Counted from the first letter of the stretch, positions 21,075 through 31,198 are shown. The stretch is 64,000 bases of DNA from JAJVID01 sp963743425 (GCA_963743425.1 CAVUPU010000001.1:930001-994000), one strand, 5' to 3'. The notes: generated from the sequence alone by a model not told the origin. A program made the numbers and translations.

Positions 21075-21784
21075 TGGAGCGCCTTACAGTCAAAAATCTG
21101 GTTTTCACATTGCACCGCAGCGAGCGGCGTAAAACTATCAGCATCATCGTTGATCGCAACGGGGATATGATTTTGCGCGCTCCGGTAGACTGTTCCTTAG
21201 CGGAAATCCAGCGTGTCGCGCAGGAACGATCACTCTGGGCGCAGACAAAACTCGCGGAAAAGCGATTGCTGTTTCGGCAGCCACGTCCGAAAAGTTATGT
21301 TGACGGCGAGGGATTCTACTATCTCGGTCAGTGCTATCGGCTGATGTTGACAGATTCGATTGAACAAAAGCCCCCTCTTCTCTTGAAAGGCGAATGGTTC
21401 ATGTTGCGCCGTGATGCGCGCCCGCAGGCGGAAACCCTTTTCAGAGAATGGTACACGGCGGAAGCGCGTTTGTGGCTGCCCCCACGCGTGCAGCGGTTTG
21501 CGCCGCGTGTAGACGTCAAACCTTCCGGCTTAACTATTCGCGACCTTGGCTTTCGTTGGGGGTCGTGCAGTTCTTCAGGCCGGTTGAACTTCCACTGGCA
21601 GACGATGCTGCTGGCGCCGGAACTCATTGATTACATCGTCGTCCACGAACTTGTTCATCTTAAATTGCGAAGACATAGCGCCGCTTTCTGGCGGCTTGTT
21701 GAGCGGGTTATTCCCGATTATCAGGAACGTCAGAAGTGGCTCACTGTAAAAGGGCGGCTGACAGTTGACTTGGGTCGGAATTGA
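21071..21784 (+). CDS. YgjP/DUF45-type zinc metallopeptidase-like protein of the RM operon
   Basis: A 237-residue intact protein overlapping the hsdR stop by four bases (ATGA). It carries the zinc motif VVHELVHLKLRRHSAAFW near residue 195, the HExxH-type signature of the DUF45/WLM-related family, and the preceding IRDLGFRWGSCSSSGRLNFH block. Such genes commonly close type I RM operons, and their role there is not established. It is the only gene of this operon, besides the unknown one at 16856, that shows no break. A hairpin at about 21790-21824 (GCCGCCGAA/TTTCGGCGGC) follows the stop. Confidence 0.85.
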   Translation: MMERLTVKNLVFTLHRSERRKTISIIVDRNGDMILRAPVDCSLAEIQRVAQERSLWAQTKLAEKRLLFRQPRPKSYVDGEGFYYLGQCYRLMLTDSIEQKPPLLLKGEWFMLRRDARPQAETLFREWYTAEARLWLPPRVQRFAPRVDVKPSGLTIRDLGFRWGSCSSSGRLNFHWQTMLLAPELIDYIVVHELVHLKLRRHSAAFWRLVERVIPDYQERQKWLTVKGRLTVDLGRN

Positions 21785-21855
21785 AATAGAGGCCGCCGAA
21801 GGGGACAGGGAGCTTTCGGCGGCGCCACAGCGAATCAAGGCCGGATGCGCTCGGG

Positions 21856-21919
21856 ACTCAGAAATGGAACTTGAATCCGAGCTGAAAGATGCGTTGGGGG
21901 AACCCGCCCGTAGCGATCA
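21856..21919 (-). pseudogene. TonB-dependent receptor 3' scrap (copy A of a 64-bp direct repeat)
   Basis: This 64-bp block differs by one base from 25253-25316. Read on the reverse strand it encodes the end of an outer-membrane beta-barrel (…FPQRIFQLGFKFHF then stop), as in copy B. Here it is cut off on its coding-upstream side by an integrase fragment. Confidence 0.7.
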
Positions 21920-22065
21920 CCTTAGAAGACTTCCTTGAACTTGATCATCGCGGCAAATCGGTCACGACGCGAGTCAAGCAGAGTCACCTGGCTGCTATGC
22001 GCCGCTTCTTTGAAGACTGTCAGGAATGGCAGTGGATCCACTTGGCGCCTGGGCGTGATTGTTAA
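21916..22065 (+). pseudogene. Fragment of a tyrosine-recombinase (phage integrase-like) gene
   Basis: The frame 21916-22065 reads ITLEDFLELDHRGKSVTTR then HLAAMRRFFEDCQEWQW before a TAA. This resembles the core-binding (SAM-like) domain of large site-specific integrases. There is no start and no catalytic domain. It borders the TonB scrap directly. Identification is from memory of the family pattern. Confidence 0.45.
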
Positions 22066-22097
22066 GATGCTGAAGGCGAGCCAGGTAGATAGCCACC

Positions 22098-22529
22098 TCA
22101 GACATCAGCTCGATCGCCATTCCGGAAGAATCCCTGGCGCTCGATGTGCGCTGCGCCACTTTCTGAATTCTGGTTTTTTCCCCAGGCTGCTTGATAGCCG
22201 CCCATATTTCTCAGTGTTTGAAATCGAAATTTCGATTCTCCTTCGAAGTATATGCGCACGCCGGAATGTTCAACGGTCATTTCGGGATCGAAATCCGGAG
22301 TTTGCGCCTCATCCCAAAACTTATTTAGCGTCCTCAACACGGCCACGGATAACTTCGTGTCGTCATCGTCGCCAATCACAATCTCGCAGAACTCGGCATC
22401 AGCAAGACTTCCGAGGGTCTTGATTGCCTCCACGAACTGAGCCGCAACTTCCTTCTGCCATTCCTCAACAGATACATGGCTATCTATATGGGTCAGGAAC
22501 GCACGCTCTCGCGTGGCAATCGGCGGCAT
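22098..22529 (-). CDS. Hypothetical protein abutting the CRISPR array
   Basis: A reverse-strand frame of ~143 residues with an ATG at 22527-22529, nine bases from the first CRISPR repeat. The sequence (for example EEWQKEVAAQFVEAIKTLG and FDPEMTVEHSGVRIYFEG) has protein-like composition, but I know no family. A longer frame runs through the repeats themselves and is not credible. It may be a remnant cut by the array. Confidence 0.4.
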   Translation of the reverse strand: MPPIATRERAFLTHIDSHVSVEEWQKEVAAQFVEAIKTLGSLADAEFCEIVIGDDDDTKLSVAVLRTLNKFWDEAQTPDFDPEMTVEHSGVRIYFEGESKFRFQTLRNMGGYQAAWGKNQNSESGAAHIERQGFFRNGDRADV

Positions 22530-22537
22530 ATTTCTGC

Positions 22538-22751
22538 GTCGTCCCCGCGTGCGTGGGGGTGAACCGTTATCAACTCGCAGCGCGCATCGTATGCGGATCG
22601 TCGTCCCCGCGTGCGTGGGGGTGAACCGTATCTGGCAAGCGATCGTGGCGGCTGATCGTCGTCGTCCCCGCGTGCGTGGGGGTGAACCGCGTGAGCGCGC
22701 GCGGCTGACGTTCGAGGCGACCGTCGTCCCCGCGTGCGTGGGGGTGAACCG
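22538..22751 (+). CRISPR. Four-repeat CRISPR array, type I-E-like repeat, no cas genes
   Basis: Four identical 29-bp repeats start at 22538, 22600, 22661 and 22723, beginning GTCGTCCCCGCGTGCG and ending GGGGGTGAACCG. They enclose three unrelated spacers of 33, 32 and 33 bp (22567-22599, 22629-22660, 22690-22722). The CCCCGCG...CGTGGGGGTGAACCG stem is typical of type I-E repeats. No cas gene is present anywhere in the window, and there is no AT-rich leader on the 5' side. The terminal repeat is not degenerate. This is an orphan piece of a larger array. Confidence 0.95.
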
Positions 22752-23794
22752 ACCTGTGCGACGAGTGCGCACAGGTCCCGCACATGCCGAAGATGCTCAA
22801 GCGGAGGGCCATTCTCGACACGATCGCGAGCGGCTGTCAGAACGGGTTGTTCGTCCTGCGCTCGATGCGCCCCGACAGGTCATTCAAAACGTTCTGGATG
22901 GAGCGGCCCGATGAGCAGACGCTGAACGATCCGGCGCTGGAAGTAGTTCTTCCTGAAAAAGCGGTGTTGACCGAGCTTCCCGCGCGGCTGCTGATGTCGG
23001 GACGATTGCCCGATCTTTGGAGCGGCGACGCGTTGAGCGTCGAGCGATTGCGTTCATATTTTTCCGGCGAGAACGTCGTGAAGATCAACCGCGGCGGGTA
23101 CGAAGAGCCGCTTTCGATCCCGCGGGCCGAGGACGGCGCGATCGACGCGGGCGTCCGCCAGGCGGTCAAAGAGGGATTGATCTGGCTCACGTCGGGTCCC
23201 GCCAGTCTCTTCAAGGAGGATGTGCCTGAAGGCGTGCTGACTGACGAGGCCCAACTGCAAGCGCCGCCACGTGCGATCACGCCGGTGGACATAATCGTTA
23301 ACAAGCTGCCGGAAGCCTGGTCGGACGGAGTCGCGAGCGGGCGATCCATCCTGGACGCGCTGTCGGCGCGAGAGGGGAAGACGCTTCCCTGGACGCTGGC
23401 GCATGATGCGATTGAGAACGCATTGCGGACGCGCTATCTCGAAAAGGCCGCCGAGAGCGGCCCCTGGCCCTGCGGTCTGGCTGACGCCGGTCGCGCGCTT
23501 TTCCGCATGCCTCAACAGGCTCAGCCGCCTGTGATCAGTCCCGTTCCCGTCATCCCCGTTTTTCCGCCTCCTCAACCAGAGGGCCGCCGCGTTGCAGTGG
23601 CCGAACTGGATGTGGCCGGCATTCAGAACCTCAGTGATGTGGCGAGCGATCTGGCTCAGGCCGCGACCAGGGCCGGCTGCGATCTGAAGTTTCGATTGCG
23701 GATCGAACTGGATAACAGCGGCAAGCTCAACGCCGAACAGATCGAAGAGTTGAACGGGATTTTGAAAGGGGTATCGGCGGAATTGCGGTTGTAA
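22751..23794 (+). pseudogene. C-terminal remnant of a DUF499-type (defence-associated) ATPase
   Basis: The frame starts exactly at the last base of the final CRISPR repeat, reading DLCDECAQVPHMPKMLKRRA and then an open frame of ~336 residues from an ATG at 22784. Features such as LEVVLPEKAVLTELPARLL, VKINRGGYEEPLSIP, EGLIWLTSGPASLF and KTLPWTLAHDAIENALRTR resemble the C-terminal region of large DUF499 proteins found with methylases in phage-defence loci. The N-terminal ATPase is missing. It could still be translated from 22784. The family call is from recollection and moderate. Confidence 0.55.
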
Positions 23795-23881
23795 GAATGG
23801 CCTGGGCGCCAGAGCAGGTGAACACGAAAGGTTGCTTATGTGGGGAGACCGCAATACGATAAGTCATAGAGGTGATTCGAT

Positions 23882-24130
23882 ATGGAAGCTGAAATCAAAC
23901 TCGATGCGCAACTTTGGGAACAATTCGTGCAGGCGGCGCGGAAGCGCAAGCGCAATCCGATCAGTCTCCTGACAGACTACATCCGGGAATTCCTGGAGAT
24001 CCAGGAAGACAGGCAGTTGGACGAGGAGATTCAGGCCGAGGCGCAGAGCAGCGGCTATAGGGAGGAAGACGCTGTGGAGATAGTGCGCCAGTACCGGCGG
24101 GAGAAGAAGGAGGGGCGTGCCACGTCGTAA
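23882..24130 (+). CDS. Antitoxin-like protein of a PIN toxin pair
   Basis: An 82-residue charged protein. Its first ~45 residues (IKLDAQLWEQFVQAARKRKR) look like a ribbon-helix-helix or VapB-like DNA-binding start, followed by an acidic helix that could wrap the toxin. It overlaps the next gene by 14 bases. An upstream AGAGGTGATTCGAT fits a Shine-Dalgarno site. It would neutralise and autoregulate with the PIN protein downstream. Confidence 0.65.
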   Translation: MEAEIKLDAQLWEQFVQAARKRKRNPISLLTDYIREFLEIQEDRQLDEEIQAEAQSSGYREEDAVEIVRQYRREKKEGRATS

Positions 24131-24575
24131 AGAGCGTATCCCGGTTACGCTGGACACGAATGTGGTTGTCAGTTACTACCTCGGCCGGAATCGCCAATCC
24201 GCCAGCGCTCAAATTTTCCGGTTGTGGCGGGATCAACGCCAATTGCAATTGGTCGTCAGCGACGTAGTGATCAACGAGTACCTGGAAGTGTTGCGGCGAG
24301 TCGGCGTGAGCGAAGAACGGATTGCTCGTTTGATGGAACGTTTCGAGCGTCGCCAAACGGTGACGCATGTCAATCTCGGCGCGCGGTATACAGAAAGCCG
24401 CGACCCGGACGATAACCTCATACTGGCCACAGCCGCCGCTGGTAAAGTCAAATTTCTCGTGACCAATGACCACGACTTGCTCGACATCCCACCTGTACAG
24501 CGGCGGAGATTCAAGTTCGAGATTGTGACGCCCCAGGAATTTTTGAGACAAATGGCCAGCGCAGCCGGAAAATGA
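24117..24575 (+). CDS. PIN-domain ribonuclease toxin
   Basis: A 152-residue PIN protein starting at GTG 24117. The acidic active-site residues are visible: TLDTNVVVSYYL near residue 11, EYLEVL in the middle, and RDPDDNLILATAAAG near residue 100, with FLVTNDHDLL next. PIN toxins cut RNA using Mg2+. The overlap with the upstream antitoxin-like gene supports a type II toxin-antitoxin unit. Confidence 0.85.
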   Translation: MPRRKERIPVTLDTNVVVSYYLGRNRQSASAQIFRLWRDQRQLQLVVSDVVINEYLEVLRRVGVSEERIARLMERFERRQTVTHVNLGARYTESRDPDDNLILATAAAGKVKFLVTNDHDLLDIPPVQRRRFKFEIVTPQEFLRQMASAAGK

Positions 24576-24691
24576 ACACAAGGCGAGCGAAATCACACAA
24601 GAGGGTGTAAGGCCCTTATGACGGGCGAATTGAAATAGGCGGGAGGGCGGCCCCTCCTTCGGCTACAGAGCCCTCATCGAAAGGAGATTTT

Positions 24692-25252
24692 ATGCTCGCT
24701 GAAAACTACGTCGTCTCGCGGCCATATGCCTGCGACAACCTCACCATCTTCCTGATTCATGGGGAGGAAAAACTGCTTGAAGCCCACTTCCTTACCCTGC
24801 AGGAGGCATTGGAGCAGAGAAAACTGATCGTGCATGAGACCAGGAACGTGAATGAACTGGCGATTGAAAACCTGTCATTGGAGGAGGTCTAAGTGCAGGC
24901 GGGCGACATCGTCAAAGGCGGACTGCAGGATCGCGTCTTTGCTTATGACGTGATCGTGCCCGCAAAGTCGGGGAAGATTCCGACCGGCGCATTCTGCGTT
25001 GAGCAGGGAAGGTGGAGTACGAGGAGAGCGGAGACTGGGGAAGAGGAACCGTCGGTTCTGTTTTGTTCCTCGGCGGAACGCGTGCATACCAAGGACCTGA
25101 AGTTCGCGGTCCTTGACAGCCGCTCGCAGGCCGAAGTCTGGGACAAGGTGTCGGAAGCCCAGGATAAGCTGAGCGCGAAGTTGGGCGCGTCGGTCAGAGC
25201 GCGGCGCTCCGCGACCAGTCTCCAATTGACGCTGGAGAACGAGAAGGTCGAA
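24692..25252 (+). pseudogene. ARPP-1-like domain protein, in-frame stop and truncated 3' end
   Basis: The frame opens at ATG 24692 behind AAAGGAGATTTT and gives 66 residues, then TAA at 24890. The same frame continues at once with VQAGDIVKGGLQDRVFAYD, VPAKSGKIPTGAFCVEQGRW and on to NEKVE. The two halves together match the ARPP-1 domain pattern (LTLQEALEQ, GDIVKGG, CVEQGRW). A single Tyr-to-stop change would explain the break. At 25253 the frame runs into the TonB-receptor repeat, so the true C-terminus is lost. The function of the family is unclear to me. Confidence 0.6.
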
Positions 25253-25254
25253 AC

Positions 25255-25500
25255 TCAGAAATGGAACTTGAATCCGAGCTGGAAGATGCGTTGGGGGAAC
25301 CCGCCCGTAGCGATCAACTTCCTGTTTGAAGTGGTCAGGATGTTCGTCCCTGTGAGAACCGGGGCGCCGATGGTCGGATCGAGCGGATTGCTTGAGTTCA
25401 CCGTCACGGGCGCCGTCTGATTTGTGCCGGACACATTGACGATGTTGAAGAGGTTGGTGAACTCGCCGATGACCTCGATGCGCATCGACTCCACGAGCAT
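25255..25500 (-). pseudogene. TonB-dependent receptor C-terminal fragment (copy B)
   Basis: Reverse-strand frame reading RIEVIGEFTNLFNIVNVSG and ending GGFPQRIFQLGFKFHF, the usual last barrel strands of a TonB-dependent outer-membrane receptor with a terminal Phe. Only ~80 residues remain, with no plug or start. Its last 64 bp are copied at 21856-21919. Confidence 0.75.
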
Positions 25501-25568
25501 TCCATGTTGGGACCGCTTCCCGCTGGTCGCAAACTCTCCTGATGCCAGGTCCTGGCTGATTCTATCGG

Positions 25569-26339
25569 GTGAATTATTCCTCGCCGCAGTCGCCTGATTG
25601 GCCGTTCATCAGTTGCATTATGCCGACCTGGAACCGGCGTCGTTTTGTCCCGCTGGCTCTGCAATCTTTCCTCAATCAGGATTATCCGAACCGGGAACTG
25701 ATTATCGTGGACGATGGCGCCGAACCGGTGGAGGAACTGACTGATGGCGTGCCCCGCGTGCATTACATTCGCTTGTCAGGGCGCGCTTCGATCGGCGCCA
25801 AGCGCAATCTGGCCTGCCAGCGCGCGCAAGGCGGAATCATCGCCCACTGGGACGATGATGATTGGTATTCGCCAGATCGCCTGCGTTATCAGGCGGTCCC
25901 GATCCTGACGGGGCAGGCGGACCTGACGGGGTTGGAAAACGCCTTTGTGATGCAATTGCCAGACGGCGATTTCTGGACGACGCAACCGGATCTGCACCGG
26001 AAAATGTTCGTTGGCGACGTTCACGGTGGGACTCTCGTTTATCGCCGTGAGCTGCTGGATCATGGGATACGTTACCCGGAGATAAGTCTGGGGGAAGATG
26101 CCTGGCTGTTACAGCGCGCGGTGAGAGCAGGGAAGCGACTGATACGACTCTCCAATCCCGGCGTATTTGTCTACGTTCGTCACGGGCGAAACGCCTGGCA
26201 GTTCACGCCTGGCGTCTTTCTCAATCCATCGGGCTGGACGCGCATCCCGCCGCCGCCATTGTTTCCCGCCGGCGCTTTGGATTCATACAAGACCGCCTAC
26301 AACGAATCAAAGTTCGGCCTGACGGCGCCTTCAGCCTGA
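25569..26339 (+). CDS. Family 2 glycosyltransferase
   Basis: A 256-residue GT-A glycosyltransferase starting at GTG 25569. FISCIMPTWNRRRFVPLA at the N-terminus, ELIIVDDGAEPV, ASIGAKRNLACQRAQG and the metal-binding HWDDDDWYSPDRL near residue 97 are classic family 2 motifs, with GEDAWLLQRAV as the later acceptor-side ED motif. It transfers a sugar from an NDP-sugar to an unknown acceptor. No polysaccharide genes adjoin, so the pathway is unknown. Confidence 0.88.
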   Translation: MNYSSPQSPDWPFISCIMPTWNRRRFVPLALQSFLNQDYPNRELIIVDDGAEPVEELTDGVPRVHYIRLSGRASIGAKRNLACQRAQGGIIAHWDDDDWYSPDRLRYQAVPILTGQADLTGLENAFVMQLPDGDFWTTQPDLHRKMFVGDVHGGTLVYRRELLDHGIRYPEISLGEDAWLLQRAVRAGKRLIRLSNPGVFVYVRHGRNAWQFTPGVFLNPSGWTRIPPPPLFPAGALDSYKTAYNESKFGLTAPSA

Positions 26340-26452
26340 ACGCGATAGCTGAAAACCGGAAAGTGAATTGGACTGGCTGTAGTCGAGAACCGATGCCGAT
26401 TCGGATGACCGCCGCCAGCGCACGGCAGGGAGAATGTGGCAATTCTACGGAG

Positions 26453-27340
26453 TTACAACGCTTCGGCGCCACTGACGACCTCGATGATCTCGCGCGTGAT
26501 CCTGGCCTGGCGGACGCGGTTCATGACCAGCGTCAATTTGTCGATCACCTCGCTGGCGTTCTTCGAGGCCGAATCCATGGCCGTCATTCGCGATCCCAGC
26601 TCCGAAGCCACCGATTCCAACAGCGCATGATAGACCTGGTTCTCGACCAGCTTCGGCAACAACTCGCCGAAGATCGCTTCCGCCGGCTGTTCGTAAACGT
26701 AATCCACCAGTGTCTCGGCCTGCGCGCCTTCAGCCACTTCGATATGACCGACGGGCAGCAACTGCTCCACGACAGGGCGCTGCGAGAGGGCCGATTTGAA
26801 TTCGTTGTAAAGCAGATAGACGCGGTCAATCCGATTCTCTTCCGATTTGAAATCCGCGATCAACCCCCGCGCTATGACGCCCGCGTCGGACGCGTTGACC
26901 TTGCCCGTGCCGGTAACGCCGATATGTTCGCGGCGAATCTTGACGGGGCGGCGGCGGAAGAAGTCGTAACCTTTGCGACCGATCAGGACAAGCTCGATTG
27001 AGGCGTCCGCGTTATTCTTCAGAAACTCCTGCGCGGCTTTGATGAGGTTGGTGTTGAAACCGCCACAGAGCCCTTTGTCGGCGGTCACCAGCGCGAGGAT
27101 CACGCGTTCATCGGCGCCTTCGCGGTCGTGGCCGGTGAGCAGCGGGTCTTTGTAATCAGGCGCGCGGCGGGCCGCGTCTCCCAGAATCTGCATCATCTTC
27201 CGCGTGTAGGGACGCGCGGCGACCACGCGCTCCTGCGCGCGGCGAAGCCTGGCCGCGGCGACCATCTTCATCGCCTTCGTGATCTGCTGCATGTTCTTGA
27301 CGGCGCGCACCCGCCGTCTGAGGTCTTGTATGCTGGGCAT
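26453..27340 (-). CDS. atpG: ATP synthase F1 gamma subunit
   Basis: A 295-residue gamma subunit, the rotating central stalk. It starts MPSIQDLRRRVRAVKNMQQI, has TKAMKMVAAARLRRAQ, LALVTADKGLCGGFN, and ends in the conserved helix SASKNASEVIDKLTL and QARITREIIEVVSGA. I place the start at 27340; the frame can be read 24 codons further, but only through the hairpin sequence. It is last in the reverse-strand atpFFHAG operon. The beta and epsilon genes that usually follow are absent. Confidence 0.96.
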   Translation of the reverse strand: MPSIQDLRRRVRAVKNMQQITKAMKMVAAARLRRAQERVVAARPYTRKMMQILGDAARRAPDYKDPLLTGHDREGADERVILALVTADKGLCGGFNTNLIKAAQEFLKNNADASIELVLIGRKGYDFFRRRPVKIRREHIGVTGTGKVNASDAGVIARGLIADFKSEENRIDRVYLLYNEFKSALSQRPVVEQLLPVGHIEVAEGAQAETLVDYVYEQPAEAIFGELLPKLVENQVYHALLESVASELGSRMTAMDSASKNASEVIDKLTLVMNRVRQARITREIIEVVSGAEAL

Positions 27341-27343
27341 AAT

Positions 27344-27435
27344 GATTAGGGAGTGGGGAGTGGGGAGTAGGGAGTAGGGAGTAGGAAGTGAACTATGCCG
27401 CCCACTCCCCATTCCCTACTCCCCACTCCCCACTG
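27344..27435. repeat. Low-complexity word hairpin between atpA and atpG
   Basis: The left arm is built from repeats of the words GGGAGTGGGGAGT and AGGGAGTAGGGAGTA. The right arm is the complement, in words like CCCACTCCCC and CTACTCCCCACT. The arms are imperfect direct repeats of themselves and nearly perfect inverted copies of each other. Confidence 0.85.
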
Positions 27436-27437
27436 AT

Positions 27438-28970
<1,533 letters not shown>

Positions 28971-28980
28971 ATTCTCTCCA

Positions 28981-29051
28981 GGTGTCAGGTGTCAGGTTCC
29001 AGGTTTCAGTTTGTAAGAGGGCCTGAAACCTGGAACCTGACACCTGACACC
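28981..29051. repeat. Perfect 29-bp-arm hairpin between atpH and atpA
   Basis: 28981-29009 (GGTGTCAGGTGTCAGGTTCC then AGGTTTCAG) and 29023-29051 are exact inverse complements around a 13-base loop. The arm contains the repeated word GGTGTCA. It starts 10 bases upstream of the atpA start and overlaps the last base of the atpH stop, so it would fold in the operon mRNA. Confidence 0.93.
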
Positions 29052-29596
29052 TAATTCGCATTCATCAATCTCTTCTTCATTTGGGCCAGTTGATTTTTGA
29101 TCGAGCCGTCGTAAACCAGACTGCCGATGCGTGTGACGACGCCGCCGATGATCGCGGGATCGGTTCGGAATTGCAGCCGCACCTCCTTGCCGGTCGCGGC
29201 TTTCAACTGGCTTTGCAGCGCGGCCTTCTCCTGCTGGCCGATCTCGCGCGCGGTCGTGACCTCAGCCGAGACGATGTTCATGCGAGTGTCGAGTTCGCGG
29301 GAGAGCGCATTCAGCATCTGGTCCAGATCGCGCAGGCGCGAATTGTCCAGCAGGAGCCGCAGGAAGTTGGCGGACGTCTGGCGAGGGCTGATCCGCGCGA
29401 GCAACTCGTCGAGCACGGCGCGTTTGCGTTCGGTAGCGATCACCGGGCTGGCGAACACGTCGCGTAGTTGCGGATGCTCAGACATCATCCGCTCGAAGCC
29501 GATCAGCTCTTTTACTACTTCATCGGTCTCACTGCGCTCGACGATGACATCGGCCAGCGCGCGCGCATAACGATTTGCGATTGTGGTTCCGGTCAT
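29051..29596 (-). CDS. atpH: ATP synthase delta subunit (stator)
   Basis: A 181-residue delta/OSCP subunit linking F1 to the b stalk. IANRYARALADVIVERSETD at the start and TDPAIIGGVVTRIGSLVYDGS near the C-terminus are family signatures. Six bases separate it from the preceding b-subunit gene, as expected within one operon. Confidence 0.95.
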   Translation of the reverse strand: MTGTTIANRYARALADVIVERSETDEVVKELIGFERMMSEHPQLRDVFASPVIATERKRAVLDELLARISPRQTSANFLRLLLDNSRLRDLDQMLNALSRELDTRMNIVSAEVTTAREIGQQEKAALQSQLKAATGKEVRLQFRTDPAIIGGVVTRIGSLVYDGSIKNQLAQMKKRLMNAN

Positions 29597-29601
29597 AACG
29601 T

Positions 29602-30162
29602 TTACTTCGTCCTGCTCATCTCCTCGCCCACACGAGCGACCAGTTTGGCGTCATCGGCGGGCGTCAACTCGCGCCGGATCATCTGCTCGGCCAGGTTGAC
29701 GGCTGTCGTGGCGGCGAATGCGCGAAGATCGGCCAGAGCGACCTGTTTGGCGGTCTCGACCTCCCGCGCGGACATTTCACGAATCTTTTCGATGTCCCTC
29801 TTGGCTTCCGCATCCATACGCGCGCGCTCGGCGGCCGCTTCACGGCCGGATTGCGCTTCGATCTCCCGAAGATCCGCGTCCAGCCGGTTGAGTCTTGCCC
29901 CAAGCTCCGACATCTTCGCCGTGGCCTCCTGCTTCTCCTTCGCCGCCCTGTCGAGCGTCTCGCGCACGCTGGCCAGGCGCTGACGGAAGAATTCGCGCGT
30001 CGGCTTTCGCAACAATAGATATAGAACCGTCAAAAATATGGCCAGGTTGATCAGCTTCGGAAAGCCCGTCGGCGAAGTCCAGAAACCGCCTGACAGCAAT
30101 AATGGATGAAGGTCTGGTAACGCAGGGGCAAAAAGCGCAAGCGAACAGTGTTGTTTGGTCAT
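29602..30162 (-). CDS. atpF: ATP synthase F0 b-type subunit, second copy (b')
   Basis: A 186-residue stalk subunit. The only membrane segment is LINLAIFLTVLYLLLRKP near residues 37-54, then PTREFFRQRLASVRETLDRA and a long charged coiled coil to the C-terminus. About 30 residues precede the membrane helix. It sits six bases after the other b-type gene and six before atpH. Two divergent b subunits suggest a heterodimeric stator. Confidence 0.9.
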   Translation of the reverse strand: MTKQHCSLALFAPALPDLHPLLLSGGFWTSPTGFPKLINLAIFLTVLYLLLRKPTREFFRQRLASVRETLDRAAKEKQEATAKMSELGARLNRLDADLREIEAQSGREAAAERARMDAEAKRDIEKIREMSAREVETAKQVALADLRAFAATTAVNLAEQMIRRELTPADDAKLVARVGEEMSRTK

Positions 30163-30168
30163 TAGACT

Positions 30169-30648
30169 TCAATCTCCTCCCGCGCTGACCGAGCGGCGCA
30201 GAATTTGAGAAGAGATAGTGGCGGCCATCGCGCGAGCGTCTTTTTCGAGGTTTTGCTTCGCCCCCGCCGCCTGCTCCGCGATATCCTGTTTGGCGGCGTC
30301 GATCTGCGCGGTCGTTTCGGCCTTTACTTCGGCGATCATTCGCTGCCGATCGAGCGTCGCCTCCCGGCGCTCGGCTTCCAGACGCTGATACGCCTCGCCA
30401 CGGGCCTCGCGCAGCCGGAATTCGTATCGCTTCAACCGCTCCTCGTATTCACCCAACATCCGCCGCGCTTCGCCAATCCGCCCAGCCCCCAAACGCTCGC
30501 GCTCCTCCAAAACCTGATTGATAGGTTTGAAGAGTGTGCGATTGAGTATGTAGATCAGCAAGAGGATGGAAAAGAATATGAATAGAAACGACCCGTCAAT
30601 GCTCAGAACGCTTTCCGCAAGAGCTAATCCGAAGATTGGGATTGTCAC
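30169..30648 (-). CDS. atpF: ATP synthase F0 b-type subunit, first copy
   Basis: A 159-residue b subunit with an N-terminal membrane helix (SFLFIFFSILLLIYILN, residues ~20-36), the hinge RTLFKPINQVLEERERL, and a coiled coil ending SSQILRRS. It is the first gene of the reverse-strand atp operon. The 159 bases upstream, shared with the divergent hemoglobin gene, must hold the promoter, though I see no convincing -35/-10 pair. Confidence 0.92.
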   Translation of the reverse strand: MTIPIFGLALAESVLSIDGSFLFIFFSILLLIYILNRTLFKPINQVLEERERLGAGRIGEARRMLGEYEERLKRYEFRLREARGEAYQRLEAERREATLDRQRMIAEVKAETTAQIDAAKQDIAEQAAGAKQNLEKDARAMAATISSQILRRSVSAGGD

Positions 30649-30807
30649 GGCTCTAGTCAGTCACTCCTCTCTTTTCAAGAGTCCAAGCGAGCGCCACATT
30701 GTCAGATGTGACGGTAAATACTGCTTGTTAGTTAAGTTGAGATAATTAGCACATGATTTCACAAAGTGTCAATGATCTATGCAAATATGATTTGAAAGGG
30801 TATTTTT

Positions 30808-31197
30808 ATGGAGATGACTCAGACAATTTATGAATCCATCGGCGGCGAACGAACGGTGCGCGCATTAGTGGATCGTTTCTACGATTTAATGGACACACTG
30901 CCCGAAGCCGAGGGCATTCGCGCGCTGCATCCCGAAACGCTGGATCATTCGCGCGAGAAGTTATTCATGTTTTTAACGGGTTGGATGGGCGGGCCGCCGC
31001 TTTACATCGAACGCTTCGGCCACCCGAAGCTGCGCGCTCGCCACCTGCCGTTTCCGATTGGCGAATCCGAACGCGATCAATGGCTGTTGTGCATGAACCG
31101 CGCGCTGGAAGAGGTCGTTGAGAACGGGCTGATGCGGGTTCAGATTGCGCGCTCGTTCGCGCAGCTCGCCGATTTCATGCGAAACAAGGAAGGTTGA
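30808..31197 (+). CDS. Group II truncated hemoglobin
   Basis: A 129-residue truncated globin of the trHbO type. YESIGGERTVRALVDRFYDL, FMFLTGWMGGPPLYIERFGH and LRARHLPFPIGESERDQWLL are near-identical to the family pattern; the proximal His lies in LRARH, and the Trp of RDQWLLCM is the typical G8 Trp. It binds O2 or peroxide/NO and is cytosolic. It starts at ATG 30808 behind GAAAGGG and is divergent from the atp operon. Confidence 0.95.
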   Translation: MEMTQTIYESIGGERTVRALVDRFYDLMDTLPEAEGIRALHPETLDHSREKLFMFLTGWMGGPPLYIERFGHPKLRARHLPFPIGESERDQWLLCMNRALEEVVENGLMRVQIARSFAQLADFMRNKEG

Positions 31198-31198
31198 G

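Noticed and set aside
22493..22821. Reverse ORFs with repeated HPHARGDD peptides
   Set aside because: Translations of the CRISPR repeats, not protein genes.
2526..24892. Possible stop-codon recoding (in-frame TGA at 2526, 15759 and 17354)
   Set aside because: The TGA sites lie in genes with other damage, a TAA does the same at 24890, and all housekeeping genes use normal codons. Nonsense mutation is simpler.
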